From Triticum aestivum (taxonomy: Eukaryota > Streptophyta > Magnoliopsida > Poales > Poaceae): 64,000 nucleotides of DNA. The translations under genes were made by a program, and so were the position numbers. Position 1 is the first letter of the stretch. Every line of letters begins with the position of its first letter. A model generated the notes under the pieces. It did not search any database, was not told the DNA's origin, and was given only the letters and a program-made list of their open reading frames with translations. The DNA is taken from contig NC_057810.1 in the NCBI RefSeq assembly GCF_018294505.1, forward strand, positions 205,610,113 through 205,674,112, in the 5' to 3' direction. This document shows positions 12,015 to 24,272 of this stretch, piece by piece.

Positions 12015-14520
12015 ATGGCTCCTGCAATCGTCTACAATGATGCGATCTAGGGTGAGGTTTTCCTCCCTGGACAGATCTTCATATTCGGCGGCTTCGCACT
12101 GCGGGCCAACTCGCTTGGCCATCTGGAGCAGATCGATAGCTACGCCCCTGGCCATCAGGTCAGATTTGGAAACCTTAACTACACGGCCAACATCCGCGGA
12201 GACTTGATCTTCGACGGACTCGAACCCATGATAGGTGCACCCTACAGTCGTGATGAGCATGACTTAGATCTGCCATCAGACGCTGTTCAGGAGATCACAC
12301 CTACAGCTGCCCCGGCTTTGAATCCAGAGCAGATCGTGCCATCAGTGGATGGGTGTATGAACCCCACCATGGAGGCCGCACACTCAGCAGTGATAGAGCC
12401 GAACACAGATCTCACTTCCAAGGGGTTCTGTGTCTTCGGACCCTCGGACTCGTCTCCAGCCATAGGCTCCGAACCGCGTGCATCCGTGCCCATCGAATCT
12501 GACTGGGCACCGATCATGGAGTTTAGCTCCGCGGATATCTTTCTGCACTCGCCCTTGGGCAACGTTCTAAACTCATTAAAATCTCTCTCCCTTTCGGGAA
12601 ACTCTTGGCCGAACTATGTCTGGCTTGAGTGGGAAGCGGATGACGAAGGAATTCGTTACCCACCACCACCCACTTAATAGCCACTATCGACGACTCAACC
12701 GACATGCTTGATTTCGACTCCGGAGACATCAACGGTATGGACGACGATGATGCCAGAGAAAAACGGGAACCACCGCCCCCAGGGCACTGGACGGCCACCT
12801 CATCATATGATATATATATGGTGGACACACCCAAAGAAAGCAATGGCGATGATGCAATGGAGGATAATCCCCTCGAGAAGCAAACAAAGCACTGACGTCA
12901 GCGGCACCGCTCTAAAGCCCGCCATAGCAAAAACAGCGATACCGGCACAAGAAAGAATAATACCCCGAATGATGCTAAAGATAATGACGACACCGTAGAC
13001 CCAGCGAGGGAGCAGGAGCCAGGGGACAGCGAGCACAGTCCGGGGCCACTGTCTGATCACAGCGATGCAGAAGACAAAACCTATAAACCCATCTCCGGAG
13101 AGGAGAACTGTCCGGACGATGATGCACACATCATCCCGGAAAAACACTTCGAACAAGAGCACCTCCACAAAAGGCTTATTGCCACCACGAGGAGCTTGAA
13201 GAAGCAGAAGCAACGACTTAAGGCTACGCAGGATACGCTCAACCGCAGATGGAGCAAAGTGCTCAACACTGCCGAAATTTACGGCAGTGATCGCCACACA
13301 AAGAGCTACCCTAATCGCAAGCTGCTGCCCGTATTCAACGACGAGGCTATAGAGCCTGTTCCGTCGAAAAACAATATGGCCGATCTGCCGGACCAACCAC
13401 CCCGTGGCCGGGACAGAGCAGCTAACGTGTTAGCACCTGGACAAAAGAGCCGGTATGGCCAGGTCCATCTATGGATCTAGGAAACGTGCTCCTATGCAGG
13501 ATCACAGCCACCAAACCGACTATAATGATTGAATACCAGCTCAGAATCAACACCGAACACTATAGCCGTCGGACGCATGCCAAGACACATCCAAATACAG
13601 GGGTGCCGCACACCCCGTGTGCTTCACCGATGAGGTGCTGGATCATGAATTTCCAGAGGGGTTTAAACCCGTAAACATCAAGGCATACGATGGAACAACA
13701 TACCCTGCAGTCTGGATTGAGGACTTTATTCTTCACATCCATATGGCTCGTGGAGACGATCTCCACACTATCAAATACGTGCCCCTCAAGTTGAAAGGAC
13801 CAGCTCGGCACTGGTTGAAAAGCCTCCCCAAAAAATTCAATTGGAAGTTGGGAGGAACTCGAGGATGCTTTCAGGGCTAACTTTCAAGGGATCTATGTCT
13901 GACCTCCGGATGCAGACGATTTAAGTCACATAATCCAACAACCCGGAGAATCAGCCCGTAAGCTTTGGAACAGATTTCTCACCAAGAAGAACCAAATCGT
14001 CGACTGTCCGGATGCTGAAGCCCTAGCAGCTTTTAAACACAGCATCCGGGATGAATGGCTCGCCAGACACCTCGACCAGGAAAAGCCAAGGACAATGGCA
14101 ACCCTAACAACTCTCATGACCCGCTTTTATGCGGCCGAGGACAGTTGGTTGGCCCGCAGTGGCACCAGCGACCCAGGCACATCCGAAATCAGGGATGGCA
14201 ATGGGAAGCCACGATGCAATAAAAACAAGCGTCGAAATAATGAAGACCACCCAGACAACACAGTGGTAAACGCCGGATTCAGGGGCTCTTGACCCGGTCA
14301 ATGAAAAAATCCATTTAAAGGTAGCAGAGATGGACCATCCAGCCTAAATAAAATTCTAGATAGATCCTGTCAGATTCATGGCACCCCCGAGAAACCTGCG
14401 AATCACACCAACAGAGAATGTTGGGTCTTCAAGCAGGCCGACAAGCTAAATGCCGAACACAAGGAGAGGGAGCCGCCAAGTGAAGACGAGGAAGAACCTC
14501 GCCAGCCGAACATTGGGGGA
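12015..14520 (+). pseudogene. gag: Gag polyprotein of element A (broken)
   Basis: The structural protein that would form the particle and package the RNA. The start MAPAIVYNDAI at 12015 matches MASSIVNNTV of element C. A TAG at 12048-12050 replaces the CAG (Gln) seen at that point in C. Downstream, the frame 12204-12677 carries an N-terminal acidic region. A basic, coiled-coil-like part (about 13196-13290) follows, then the core capsid-like region (13617-14290). The core includes the segment YPAVWIEDFILHIHMARGDD and, in another frame, a retrotrans_gag-like stretch around LSHIIQQPGESARKLWNRF. It is split by at least three frameshifts or stops (near 12664, 13860 and 14290). It runs into the protease frame at 14551. 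Confidence 0.75.
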
Positions 14521-14550
14521 CATAAAAAATTTCCACCAAAGGTCAAAACA

Positions 14551-15273
14551 GTGAGCATGATTTATGCAACCCACATACCAAAGAGGAAGCGCAAACGCGC
14601 ACCCCGAGACATATACGCTGTAGAGCCCGCCGCCCCCAAATTTATCCCATGGCCGGCCTGCCCGATCACTTTTGATCGCAGGGATCATCCGACTAGTATC
14701 CTGCATGGTGGTTCGGCTGCCTTGGTGCTCGACCCAATAATTGATGGGTTCCATCTCACCCGAGTCCTCATGGACGGCGGCAGTAGTCTTAATCTGATAT
14801 ATCAGGACACTGTCCACAATATGGGGATAGACCCATCAAGAATCAGCCAAAGCAATACTACCTTCAAAGGAGTAATACCAGGTGTAGAGGCCCACTGCAC
14901 GGGCTCTCTAACATTAGAGGTTGTATTCGGTTCTCCCAACAACTTCCGAAGCGAAGAACTAATCTTCGACATCGCTCCATTCCAAAGTGGCTATCATGCA
15001 CTACTCGGAATAACGGCCTTCACTTGTTTCAATGTAGTACTGCATTACGCTTATCTTAAACTTAAGATGCCCGGTCCACATGGCGTCATCACAATTAGCG
15101 GAAATACAGAGCGTTCCATGCATGCGGAAGAATATGTGGCGGCTCTGGCAGCAGAACCACTGAACGTCCTCTCCAGCCCAAGTAACTATTCGGTCGTCGA
15201 GACCACGGACACAGCTAGACGTGTTCGGTGCACCACTAGTTGTAGCAGCCAGAATAAACCTGAGCTTGATTAA
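14551..15273 (+). CDS. Aspartic protease domain of element A
   Basis: An open frame of 240 codons in the gag-to-protease region. It contains VLMDGGSSLNLIYQDTV, a retropepsin-type active site with DGG in place of the usual DTG or DSG, and later GYHALLGITAF, the conserved flap-side GR/GI loop. It would cut the Gag polyprotein into mature pieces. The domain is open throughout but is followed by a stop rather than RT sequence. That fits a gag-protease-only element. The first ATG of the frame is not necessarily a start: in life it would be read through from gag. Confidence 0.75.
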   Translation: MSMIYATHIPKRKRKRAPRDIYAVEPAAPKFIPWPACPITFDRRDHPTSILHGGSAALVLDPIIDGFHLTRVLMDGGSSLNLIYQDTVHNMGIDPSRISQSNTTFKGVIPGVEAHCTGSLTLEVVFGSPNNFRSEELIFDIAPFQSGYHALLGITAFTCFNVVLHYAYLKLKMPGPHGVITISGNTERSMHAEEYVAALAAEPLNVLSSPSNYSVVETTDTARRVRCTTSCSSQNKPELD

Positions 15274-16465
15274 CGGCTATGACCCCATATGTGGTGCTGG
15301 GGGCTGCCCGCACGAAAAAGATCCATAGTTCGGCTGGATCCTATTCACACTCAAGAAATTGAATTTTCATGGTTCATTAAGTTTAACCGATGTTATGCAT
15401 AGTCACACAAGATTCTTTCACCTGGGTTTTTCTTTCTTTTTACAGATGACCATCGTGCTACACCCTTCTAGAATACGACACAACAGAGACAAAGCCGCAG
15501 ACGTGCAGTAGGGCCCCGTTCCAACGTTTCTTTTTAGATTAAGACCTTATGTAAACCTTTTTATTGTCTCTTGTTGGCTCACACCCTCCTGGTACTTAAA
15601 ACGACCAAGAGGGATACTGGCGTTATTGGCAAGCTTATTATTCGTCGATCTAAAATAGACGTTACAAGGGTAGCAACCAATGTGTTTTTGGGATCTATGC
15701 TCTCACCACGAGCTGCACTTTCGTCACGCCAGATTAATGCATGTACCTGAAAATTCAGGGCTCATTATCGAGGGCGGTACTCAGCCTAGTATATGTTGTC
15801 AAGTCCGAATACCTTCGGGAGTGTTCGGCGTCGCGAGTTTGGCCTTATATGCATCAGCTCCAAATCATGTCTTTCGTCAATAGTTGGGTTTGCCCGGCTC
15901 CCGTGTTTTGCTACCTTACATTCCACTCTATCAGCTAAGGTGGCAGCAAGAGAACTACTGCGATTGTGCCCTAGTTCATCCGGATGAGCACCTCAGTAGA
16001 GAAAGCCGAAAACTGACTATCATGATAAAGCGAGAGACTGGTCAACCACTCGATGACTCAGCGGCATCTTCACGATTCCTCCGCATTAATGAAGGACCGG
16101 TTTCCCGGTCACGTATGTACACACACCGTATTCGGATGAACACGGACATACCAGGGGCTATATAGTAGCCCCACCGTCAAACTCCTATGGCTAAGTGAAA
16201 GTGTTAAAGCTATATAGTCCGATTGCCTCGTTCGCCGCGCTACCACCTCCTTATCGGACCAAGACATTGGATCAAGTGTGATTATGCGCTTTGCAGAACA
16301 CCCCCGCATTATATGCGAGGGGGCTGAAGCCGATGACTGCAAACTTTCAGGTTATATACATATCTACATAAGCGGCCGCACAGGAGGCACTATAATACTT
16401 TATGGGCAAAATTATAAATATAACCTTTATTATCAAAAGCATTGTTTTTACAATCATGATACATG
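15274..16465. other. Gap between the convergent genes of element A
   Basis: No credible coding frame. It lies between the end of the sense gag-protease and the end of the antisense gene, so it is a tail-to-tail 3' region. The matching gap in element C is 27712-28895 and shares sequence with it. Confidence 0.6.
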
Positions 16466-17647
16466 TCACTGGAACATGGTATTCTTTGAGCACTGAGCCT
16501 CTATTAAATGGGCACCTTCTAAGACTTCTTCAAAATAGTGCTCGGGCGAGTCCTGGTCTCCAGGCGGACCCCTGGTTACGATATCGGTGGGCTCCATCTT
16601 CGCCCAATACGTCTTAACACGGGCAAGAGCCATCTGTGCACCCTCTATGCACGCCGACCTCTTGACAGTGTCGATATGTGGCACAGCACGAATAAATCAT
16701 TGCACCAAACCAAAATAACTATCCGGACTTGGTTCCTTCGGCCACAGATGATCCACGACAGCCTTCATGGCAAGCCCGAACAACCTATGGAGCTCGGCCC
16801 ACTCGGCCATTTGCTCATTCAACAGCAGCGGACGCCTTGGATTAATGAACTATGACCAGAACAATCTTTCCACCCCATGATCTTCTCGATCTTTGAAATA
16901 CTCAGTCGCATCGGCCGCACTCTTTGCTAAATCCAAGTATGCGTCTGCAAAACTCCACAATTGATCAAGAGGGGCATACTTCAGATCGCCGAACTTCGTT
17001 CACAATAAAAAGGGCTTCCCAGCCGCGATATCACCAGCTTGACAAAGCTCCTCCCGCGCCGCTCTGATTTGAGAGCGAGTTTCCTTTGCTACTTCCAAGG
17101 CCTTCTTTAGGTCAGCCATTTTCATTTGGTTTTCCCTTTTGAGAAGCTCATATCGGCTGGCGGCATTTTGCAGCTCAAGAGCCATGTTGGCTATTTTATC
17201 CTCACTCTGGCGATGAGCAGCCTGTTTGTCTTTTAATTGTTCGGCTGCCTTCAGGGCAGCCGCATCACTTCTCTTGGCTTGTTCCTTGGCCCGGGCAAGT
17301 TCTGCCCGAAGGGACTCCACGGCGGCAGCTCCATCTGCAGTCAAAGCATATTATAAATACTAGCATCATGCTCTTATTAATATTTGCTGACCACCCAAAT
17401 ATACATACCATGTGCCTCGTCAAGCCGCTTGTTCACAAGCGTGATGTCCGCATCCGCCACGTCAAGTTGCCGCCTCAGTTCGGCAAATTCAGTAGTCCGG
17501 TCAGCCGCCAGATCTGCAGCTGCCTGCGCACAAAAGCAGCGCTATCATTACCTGAGACTATGATCCTCTGCTCGCCTCGTCCGGACGGCAACTAGAGTCT
17601 CAGCGGCTACTATCTATACAAAGCACACCTTGCGTTTATGGTACAAT

Positions 17648-17686
<39 letters not shown>

Positions 17687-19483
17687 CTTTGCGTACCTCG
17701 AAGCCTCTTAGCAGGCTCGTAAAAGCTTCATTCAACCCGCTTTTCACAAATGAAATCCTCTCCACCACCGTAGCCATGAAGGTACGATGTGACTCTGATA
17801 TATCTGCTTGCTGCAGAAGGCCCATCAATGTGTCCGGTTGTACATCAGACAATCCCGGGCTTTTTCTTTTGGTCTCCTTAGGAGCCGAGAACTCCGGACT
17901 TCGGGCGGCCGAAGATTTACCTTCTGGCCTTTGCGTATCGGGAGAGATCCCCCGGGACAACACCTCAGGGCCGTCCGCCCCATGAGGCAGGGAAGCAGGA
18001 GGAGGCATTTCGCTCTCCATCATCTCCGGAAGAAGATCCCCCGAAGACGAACATTGTGGAGAAGGGCTATGAGCCGAACTACAAAACATATGTCTCGATT
18101 GTTATTCTCAAGAAAAGAGCGGGGCATGCTTACTAAAGTGCCTTTGTTCACTTATGGCTCGGTCGACGGCTGGCCCCCTTGTGCGCGCTGTGCAGTAAGG
18201 ATGCCCTCCGGGGTAGGCCCCCTGGTGAAGGTTTCTTCCCTCGTTTGGAAACCTCTATTTCCAAGTATTCAAGGGCGGTCCTTTTCTTCCCGTGGGCAGA
18301 GGGGATTCTAGATTCTCCTCCCCGATCATCCTCCAACACGGGGGCACTAATTCCTCCGGTTAGGATGCGTAATGTACCTCCAACATGAAGCCCGCTTTTG
18401 GCTTCCCTATTCCTCCCCTTGACCTCCCCTGATGGCACTTGATAAGGTGCGTGAGCCAGCATCCTGGTTAGTACAGGATCCGACGAGCCTTCGGGAAGAG
18501 GGGCCGAACACCTGATCCTCTCCGCCTTTCTTATCCAGTCCTAGCCAAGGGTGGTTTTTCAGAATAATGTTGTGACGAATATAATGACAACATGTTCGGT
18601 GGCGGAGTTACTTACTTGGGTATCTGGACGGTTGCAGTTGAGATCCGCATCCTCTATTGTGTCCGGACACTTTATTTGTGATCCAAGAGTAATCGATACA
18701 TCCCTTTGAGCGTCACGCCGAAGAAGTGTTGAATGATTCGCGGTCCTTCCAGGTTGAACTCCCACATACAGAGAGATCGACGTTGGCATGGCAGGACCCG
18801 ACGAACTAACATTACTTGAATTACTTTGACGAGACTGATATCCCTCTTGAGGAGATCTCGGATGCGGCTTTGCAATGTCAGCACATCATTAACCGGTCCC
18901 CAGTCCAGCCCCTTGTTGACCCATGATGCAAGCTGTGGCGGAGGGGCAGAGCGGAAGGCCGGGGCGGCTGCCCACTTTGTACCTCGTGATGCTGTGATAT
19001 AAAACCACTCCCGTTGCCATAGGTCAGACACCTCCGGGAATGAACCCTTTGGCCATAAGACGTCAGCACCTTTGCTTATTATAGCGCCTCCGCACTCCGC
19101 GTGTTGCCTATCGATCATCTTCAGCTTCACGTTGAAGGTCTTGATCCATAAGCTGAAGTGTGGGGTAATGCGGAGGAAGGCCTCACACACGACGATAAAC
19201 GACAAGATGTAAAGGAGGGAATCTGGAGCAAGATCATGAGAATCCAGCCCATAATAAAACATGAGCCCTCTAACGAAGGGATGAAGACCAAAGCCTAGCC
19301 CTCGGATGAAGTGGGAGATGAATACAACGCTCTCATTGGGTTTGGGAGTAGGAACAACCTGCCCTTGGGCAGGAAGCCTGTGAAGGATTTCGCGGTCAGA
19401 TACCTAGCTTCCCTAAGCTCCTTGATGTCCTCCTCTATGACAGAAGAGGCCATCCATCGGCCTTGAGGGTTGGATCCGGACAT
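16466..19483 (-). pseudogene. Antisense multi-exon gene of element A: 'putative gypsy type transposon' domain plus coiled coil
   Basis: Starts at MSGSNPQGRWMASS (ATG 19483), 108 bases after TATAAA at 19591-19586. The first exon carries the PF04195-type domain (frame 19262-18672, FYYGLDSHDLAPDSLLYILS). It is broken by a one-base shift near 19400 and another before 18690, just ahead of a premature stop. Intron 1 has a GTAAGT donor. Exon 2 (from about 18540) is a basic and acidic linker. The next donor reads ATAAGT where C has GTAAGT, a likely lost splice site. Later exons include 18089-17700 and the coiled-coil/C-terminal exon 17343-16466, which has extra stops (KPFLL*). An (AT)n run lies in an intron. 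It is homologous exon by exon to 24800-27711 and probably inactive. Function unknown. Confidence 0.65.
17651..17684. repeat. (AT)n microsatellite
   Basis: About 17 tandem AT units, in an intron of the element A antisense gene. Confidence 0.95.
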
Positions 19484-19585
19484 GATTGAAGGTCCGGAGC
19501 GCGTGGACTGAACCTTGGGTGTTGGAACTCGAGGTAGGAGAAGGGAAGGATCAGGCATGGAAAGAAAAGGACATGTCTTGGCCTC

Positions 19586-19591
19586 TTTATA
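19586..19591 (-). promoter_or_regulatory. TATA box of the A antisense gene
   Basis: CTTTATAAAG on minus, 108 bases before the ATG. Element C has the same sequence and almost the same spacing (24694-24699 to 24800), which argues for a conserved promoter. Confidence 0.6.
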
Positions 19592-20026
19592 AAGAGGATG
19601 AATGTCAAGCATCCTCCGCGTGGCTGTTTGGAACTTGCCTAAACCAAAGAGTCATACTAACGGCACGATTGGGTTACCCACGCCCGTATTGATGAGAATC
19701 CCGTGATAAGGGGAACATGATCTCTGCTTCGACAAGACGTGCCAATAAAACTGCCTCGCAGGACGTGCAATGCCAGGTTGGGAAAAACGGTTTTGATAAT
19801 AACCGGGACGTGGTGTGATGTATCACTAGGTAAAAGTTGTCAGCAGATTAGATTCATGGAATATTGTGATCTCTACGGTGGTACGTGGGATTTGCTTTGT
19901 AGAGTCGGACACGATTCATCTGTTCAAAATCTTTTTTGGAGTATTCGGAGAAGGAACCCGCCTTGCAATGCCGAAGACAATCTGCGCGCCGGACTCATCG
20001 TCATTGAAGCCTGGTTTAGGGGCTAC

Positions 20027-20497
20027 TGAGGGAGTCTTGGATTAGGGGGTCCTCGGACAGCCGAACCATATGCTTATGTCGGACTGTTGGACTATGAAGA
20101 TACAAGACTAAAGACTTCGTCCCATGTCCGGGTGGGGCTCTCCTTTGCATGGAAGGCAAGCTTGGCAATTCGGATATGTAGATTTCCTTTTGTGTACCCG
20201 ACTCTGTGTAACCCTAGCCCCCTTCGGTGTCTATATAAACTGGAGGGTTTAGTTTGTAGGACAACAACAATCATAATCATAGACTAGCTTCTAGGGTTTA
20301 GCCTCTACGATCTTGTGGTAGATCAACTCTTGTAATACTCACATAATCAAGATCAATCAAGCAGGAAGTAGGGTATTGCCTCCATAGAGAGGGCCCGAAC
20401 CTGGGTAAACATTGTGTCCCCCGCCTCCTGTTACCATTAGCCTTAGATGCACAGTTCGGGACCCCCTACCCGAGATCCGCCGGTTTTGACACCGACA
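20027..20497 (+). repeat. 3' LTR of element A
   Basis: TGAGGGAGTCTTGG...GACACCGACA, 471 bp. It is preceded by the purine tract GTTTAGGGGCTAC. TATATAAA at 20232-20239. It differs from the 5' LTR at scattered positions, so the insertion is not very recent. Confidence 0.9.
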
Positions 20498-20535
20498 CCC
20501 CCCCTACCCGAGATCTGCCGGTCTTGACAGTGACA
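20498..20535 (+). repeat. Right remnant of the element H LTR, with the A target duplication
   Basis: Begins with the second CCCCC copy and continues into the normal family LTR end (CGAGATCTGCCGGTCTTGACAG...). Joined to 11046-11496, it restores a full LTR. The flank ATGAG (20536-20540) would be H's own target duplication in element E. Confidence 0.8.
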
Positions 20536-22590
20536 ATGAGTCAATCATGGAACAATATACCTTTTGATCCACCTCTTTACCATTGGGATCAATGTCAAGT
20601 TGCCATTTGACGGGCATTAGAGTGGAAGCCGGCTTGACATCACTTAGCTTGAATCTCTTGAGCATGTCTTGAGTGTATTTGGCTTGGTTGATGAAGGTTC
20701 CTTCTCTTCTTTGTTTGTTTTCTAACCCGAGAAAGAACTTGAACTCTCCCATCATGGACATCTTGAACTTTGAGGTCATGAGAGTGGCAAACTCCTGATT
20801 GAAAGCTTTGTTAGGAGAACCAAAGATAATATCATCAACATATAGTTGGCATAGAAAAAACTCTCCTTTGACCTTCTTAGTCAAAAGAGTGGGGCCGATT
20901 TTCCCGATTTCAAACCCACGATCTTGCGACAACTCGGCAAGGTGCTCATACCATGCACGTGGGGCTTGTTTAAGTCCATAGAGTGCCTTATCGAGTTGGT
21001 ACACATGATTGGGGAACTTGGGATCCTCAAACCCCGTGGGTTGTTTGACATACACCAACTCATTAATAGGACCATTAAGAAAAGCACTCTTCACATCCAT
21101 TTGTTGGAACTTGAAGTGATGATGAGAAGCATAAGCAATCAACAAATGAAAAGATTCAAGGCGACCAACAGGAGTAAAGGTTTCACCATAGTCGATACCC
21201 TCGACTTGGGAGTAGCCTTGTGCTACCAAATGAGCCTTGTTGCGAACGACCATGAGCATCTTGCTTGTTCTTGAATACCCACTTGGTTCCAATGGCATTA
21301 TGGTTCCCCATTGGCATTGGCACCAACCTCCACACCTTGTTGTGCTTGAAGTTGTTGAGTTCATCATGCATGGCATTGAGCCAATCCGAATCCTCGAGCT
21401 CCTCATAAACCTTTTGGGGTTCACAAGAAACAAACACATGATGTTCACAATAGTTTGCTAATTGTCTACGAGTGCTTACCCCCTTTCTCAAACTTCCAAG
21501 CACATTCTTCATGAGATAATCTTTGGTAGTGAGCTTGGAAGCAATCTTGGTGGCACGACGCTCCAGTTCCTCCTCAAGAGATATTTGAGGAGCAGTAAGT
21601 TGATCATCTTGAGCGTTGTCTTGAGCTTGTTCCTGATCTTGAGCTTGCTCTTGATCTTGAAATTCCTCGGGATGGAGAACTTGACCTTGGGCATCACTTG
21701 GTGGTTCACCACCATCTTGAGATTGATCTTGCCCTTGATCTTGTTCACTTGGTTGAGGGCCTTCACTTTGTTCTTCGGAAGCGTGTGGGTCTTGGGTTGG
21801 TGATGGCTCCACTTGAGTGGAACATTGTGCTTCTCCTTCGGCCCCAAGTGGTTCCTCAATGGGTAGGATATGACCGACACCCATTCTTCTTATGGCCTGG
21901 GGAGGAATTTCATCACCTACATCACAAGTACCACTTTGCTCCACTTGGGAGCCGTTATTCTTGTCAAAATCTGTGTTACACGTCTCCTCAATGAGTCCCA
22001 TGGACTTGTTGAGGACACGGTAAGCATGAGAGTTTGTAGCATAACCAACAAATTTGCCCTCATGAGGTCTAGCCTCACATTTGGACAAACGAAAACCTTT
22101 CTTGATAATGAAACACTTCCAACCGAACACCCGGAAGTACTTGAGATTGGGTTTGTACCGGTGAGTATCTCATATGGAGCTTGTTCAAGCCTTTGCGGAG
22201 ATAGAGCCGATTGGATGCATGACAAGCGGTGTTGATGTCGTTGGCCCAAAAGTTGTAAGGAGACTTGAACTCCGCCATCATGGTCCTTGCCACGTCCATC
22301 AACGTCTGGTTCTTCCTCTTAGCTACACCATTTTGTTGAGGGGTGTAAGGTTCGAAATATTGATGCTTGATCCCCTCATCACTAAGGAACTCATCCAAGG
22401 GGTAGTTCTTAAACTCGGTGCCATTATAACTTCTTATTGTCAAGATCTTTGCATTGTGTTGACGTTGAGCTTCATTTGCAAAGTTGATGACGGTTTGTTG
22501 AGTCTCACTCTTCCTCTTGAAGAAATATACCCAAGTGTATCTTGAATTATCATCCACAATCACCAAGCAATACTTTCTACCCCCAAGACT
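20536..22590 (-). pseudogene. pol: Copia element E, left part: integrase core and reverse transcriptase
   Basis: Read on minus from 22590. The integrase core starts at SLGGRKYCLVIVDDNSRYTW (Asp in VDDNS), followed by the NGVAKRKNQT segment that holds the catalytic Glu region. A long linker rich in DQ/EQ repeats (about 21600-21800) follows. The RT begins near DWLNAMHDELNNFKHNKVWR and has MDVKSAFLNG and the catalytic YVDD at 20842-20831. Frameshifts lie near 22100 and 21250. The RT is cut after CSMIDSL by the insertion of H, so the RNase H and 3' LTR are not here. The style fits the SIRE/Maximus lineage of grasses (low certainty). The upstream half is at 53960-56158. Confidence 0.8.
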
Positions 22591-23476
22591 TGTCAGCGTT
22601 CTAGATATGGGGGTATCCAGACTTGCCTGCCTGCGGCCCACCGCGTGGCTCCATCGATGGCCTGGTATGGCCCAGCTTCTACATCAATAGCTTAAGACCC
22701 TCGCGAGGGGCCAATCCTCACGAGGCGGACAATGCCAAGACCCCTGAGGGGATCGGCCTCTTCAGGCTGGCTCCCGAGGGGCGGAGAGTTCTATGCAAGG
22801 TGTGCCTCATGAGGCTCAGCTGAAATGAGCCATGACGACCAAGGCCGGGCGGGCGCAGAGCGCTAGTTTCCTCTTTGGTACAAGGGAGGCAAGCCACAGG
22901 CGCGGAGTCCCGAGGAATCAGCCAAAGGTTTCCATTCTGGAGCAACAAGACCAAAACCACCAGGACGGCAGGACGGAGGTCACCACCGAGCCCACCGCAA
23001 CATCACGACTAGGGGCTTTTCGCAGGCGAAGACCACTTTTGTCAGGATAAGTTGTACTACTTGTCCCCTTTCAAATCCGACTGTTGTGGGATCCCTTCCT
23101 GCCAACATTTGTGAAGAGGACCAAGGCCACTATAAATAGGACTTAGCCACCACCATAGAGGCGGATCAGATCGCATTTGATCTGGTTCACATCCCACCAG
23201 CTCTCTGGAGCTCAAGAACACCTCACCTCCTGAGGCCAGTTCATCCACTGTACTAGTTCATCCTCAGCCCTTCAGGGTAATCCACCAAAACGCTGGAGTA
23301 GGGTATTACACCGCAAGGTGGCCCGAACCAGGATAAACTGCTATGTCTCTTTTTCTCTTCGAGCTCGTCTCGCTACGCTAGGAGGATCGCGAGTAGGCAA
23401 AATGGGTAAGTTGAGATCTCCGAATGCACCCCAGAGTTCGAACCTTTCAAGGGTTTGCGGAACCCTTAATCCGACA
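22591..23476 (+). repeat. 5' LTR of element D
   Basis: TGTCAGCGTTCTAG...TAATCCGACA, 886 bp, with TATAAATA at 23131-23138. It is followed by the presumed primer site TTTGGTGCGCCAGGTAGG (23477-23494). Confidence 0.9.
23131..23138 (+). promoter_or_regulatory. TATA box in the element D 5' LTR
   Basis: CACTATAAATAGGAC context, repeated in the 3' LTR (53615-53622 on +) and in the LTR of G (57451-57458 on minus). Confidence 0.65.
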
Positions 23477-23545
23477 TTTGGTGCGCCAGGTAGGGGTGCG
23501 TTAGAAATCCGCTACTCTGTCCGCCGCATCCCGCCACCGGCTTCG

Positions 23546-23790
23546 ATGGTGGGCGTTCCTTCGTCGACTCGGCCGTCACACGCCTCCGAGGGAGACGAGG
23601 GCCTCCGCGCTTTCGCTCCCGCCTTGCGACGGGTGGAGTGGCCACCCAAGTTCAGACCAGAGATGCCACCACGCTACGACAACACGATGGACCCAGCCGC
23701 CTTCCTCCATGCGTACGAGGAAGCAGTTTGGGCGACCGGCGGAGGTGACAAGGTGAAGCCCAACTGGCTCCCCATGGCCCTCGTGGTCGT
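23546..23790 (+). pseudogene. gag: Gag N-terminal fragment of element D
   Basis: The likely start is MVGVPSSTRPSHASEG at 23546. It continues through VEWPPKFRPEMPPRYDNTMD and a LHAYEEAV segment to NWLPMALV, where element C inserted. Element G has the homologous order (FKPDLPPRYDSMADPVEFLQ, NWFPMALKDGAS). The frame resumes at 46249 as APRAWLLNLPES. That split across the C insertion confirms the nesting. Confidence 0.75.
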
Positions 23791-24272
23791 TGTCGGTGTC
23801 AAAACCGGCGGATCTCGGGTAGGGGGTCCCGATCTGTGCGTCTTAGGCTGATGGTAACAAGAAGCAAGGGACACAATGTTTACCCAGGTTTGGGCCCTCT
23901 CGATGGAGGTAAAACCCTACTTCCTGCTCGATTAATATTGAAGATATGAGTAGTACAAGAGTAGATCTACCACGAGATCGTAGAGGCTAAACCCTAAGAG
24001 CTAGCCTATGATGGTATGATTGTAATTGTGATCGGCCTTCTAAGGACCATCCTCTCCCGTTTATATAGACGCCGGAGAGGGCTAGGGTTTACATGGAGTC
24101 GGTTACAAGGAAGGAAACATAATATCTGGATCGCCAAGCTTGTCTTCCACGCAAAGGAGAGTCCCATCCGGACACGGGCCAAATTCTTGAGTCTTGTATC
24201 TTCACACTTCAATAGTCCGGACGATGTGTATAGTCCGGCTGTCCGGATACCCCCTAATCCAGGACACCCTCA
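23791..24272 (-). repeat. 3' LTR of element C
   Basis: Reads TGTCGGTGTC...CACCCTCA on +, 482 bp, TATA element 24060-24067 (minus). Next to it is the family's purine tract (AGTAGCCCCTGAAC on +). Confidence 0.9.

Larger units (their letters stand above)
11497..20497 (+). mobile_element. Complete non-autonomous Fatima-like Gypsy element A
   Basis: It has two 471-bp LTRs (11497-11967 and 20027-20497) and CCCCC target duplications (11492-11496 and 20498-20502). The internal region holds gag and aspartic protease on +, then a gap, then a multi-exon antisense gene on minus, arranged tail to tail. No RT, RNase H or integrase is present, so mobility would need enzymes from a related autonomous element. 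It inserted into the LTR of a relative (H). The name Fatima is from memory of the LTR start. Confidence 0.85.

Noticed and set aside
21462..22235. Plus-strand frames at 21462-21803, 21698-21994 and 21870-22235
   Set aside because: Shadows of the Copia RT and linker on minus. The repetitive DQ/EQ codons on minus give hydrophobic frames on +.
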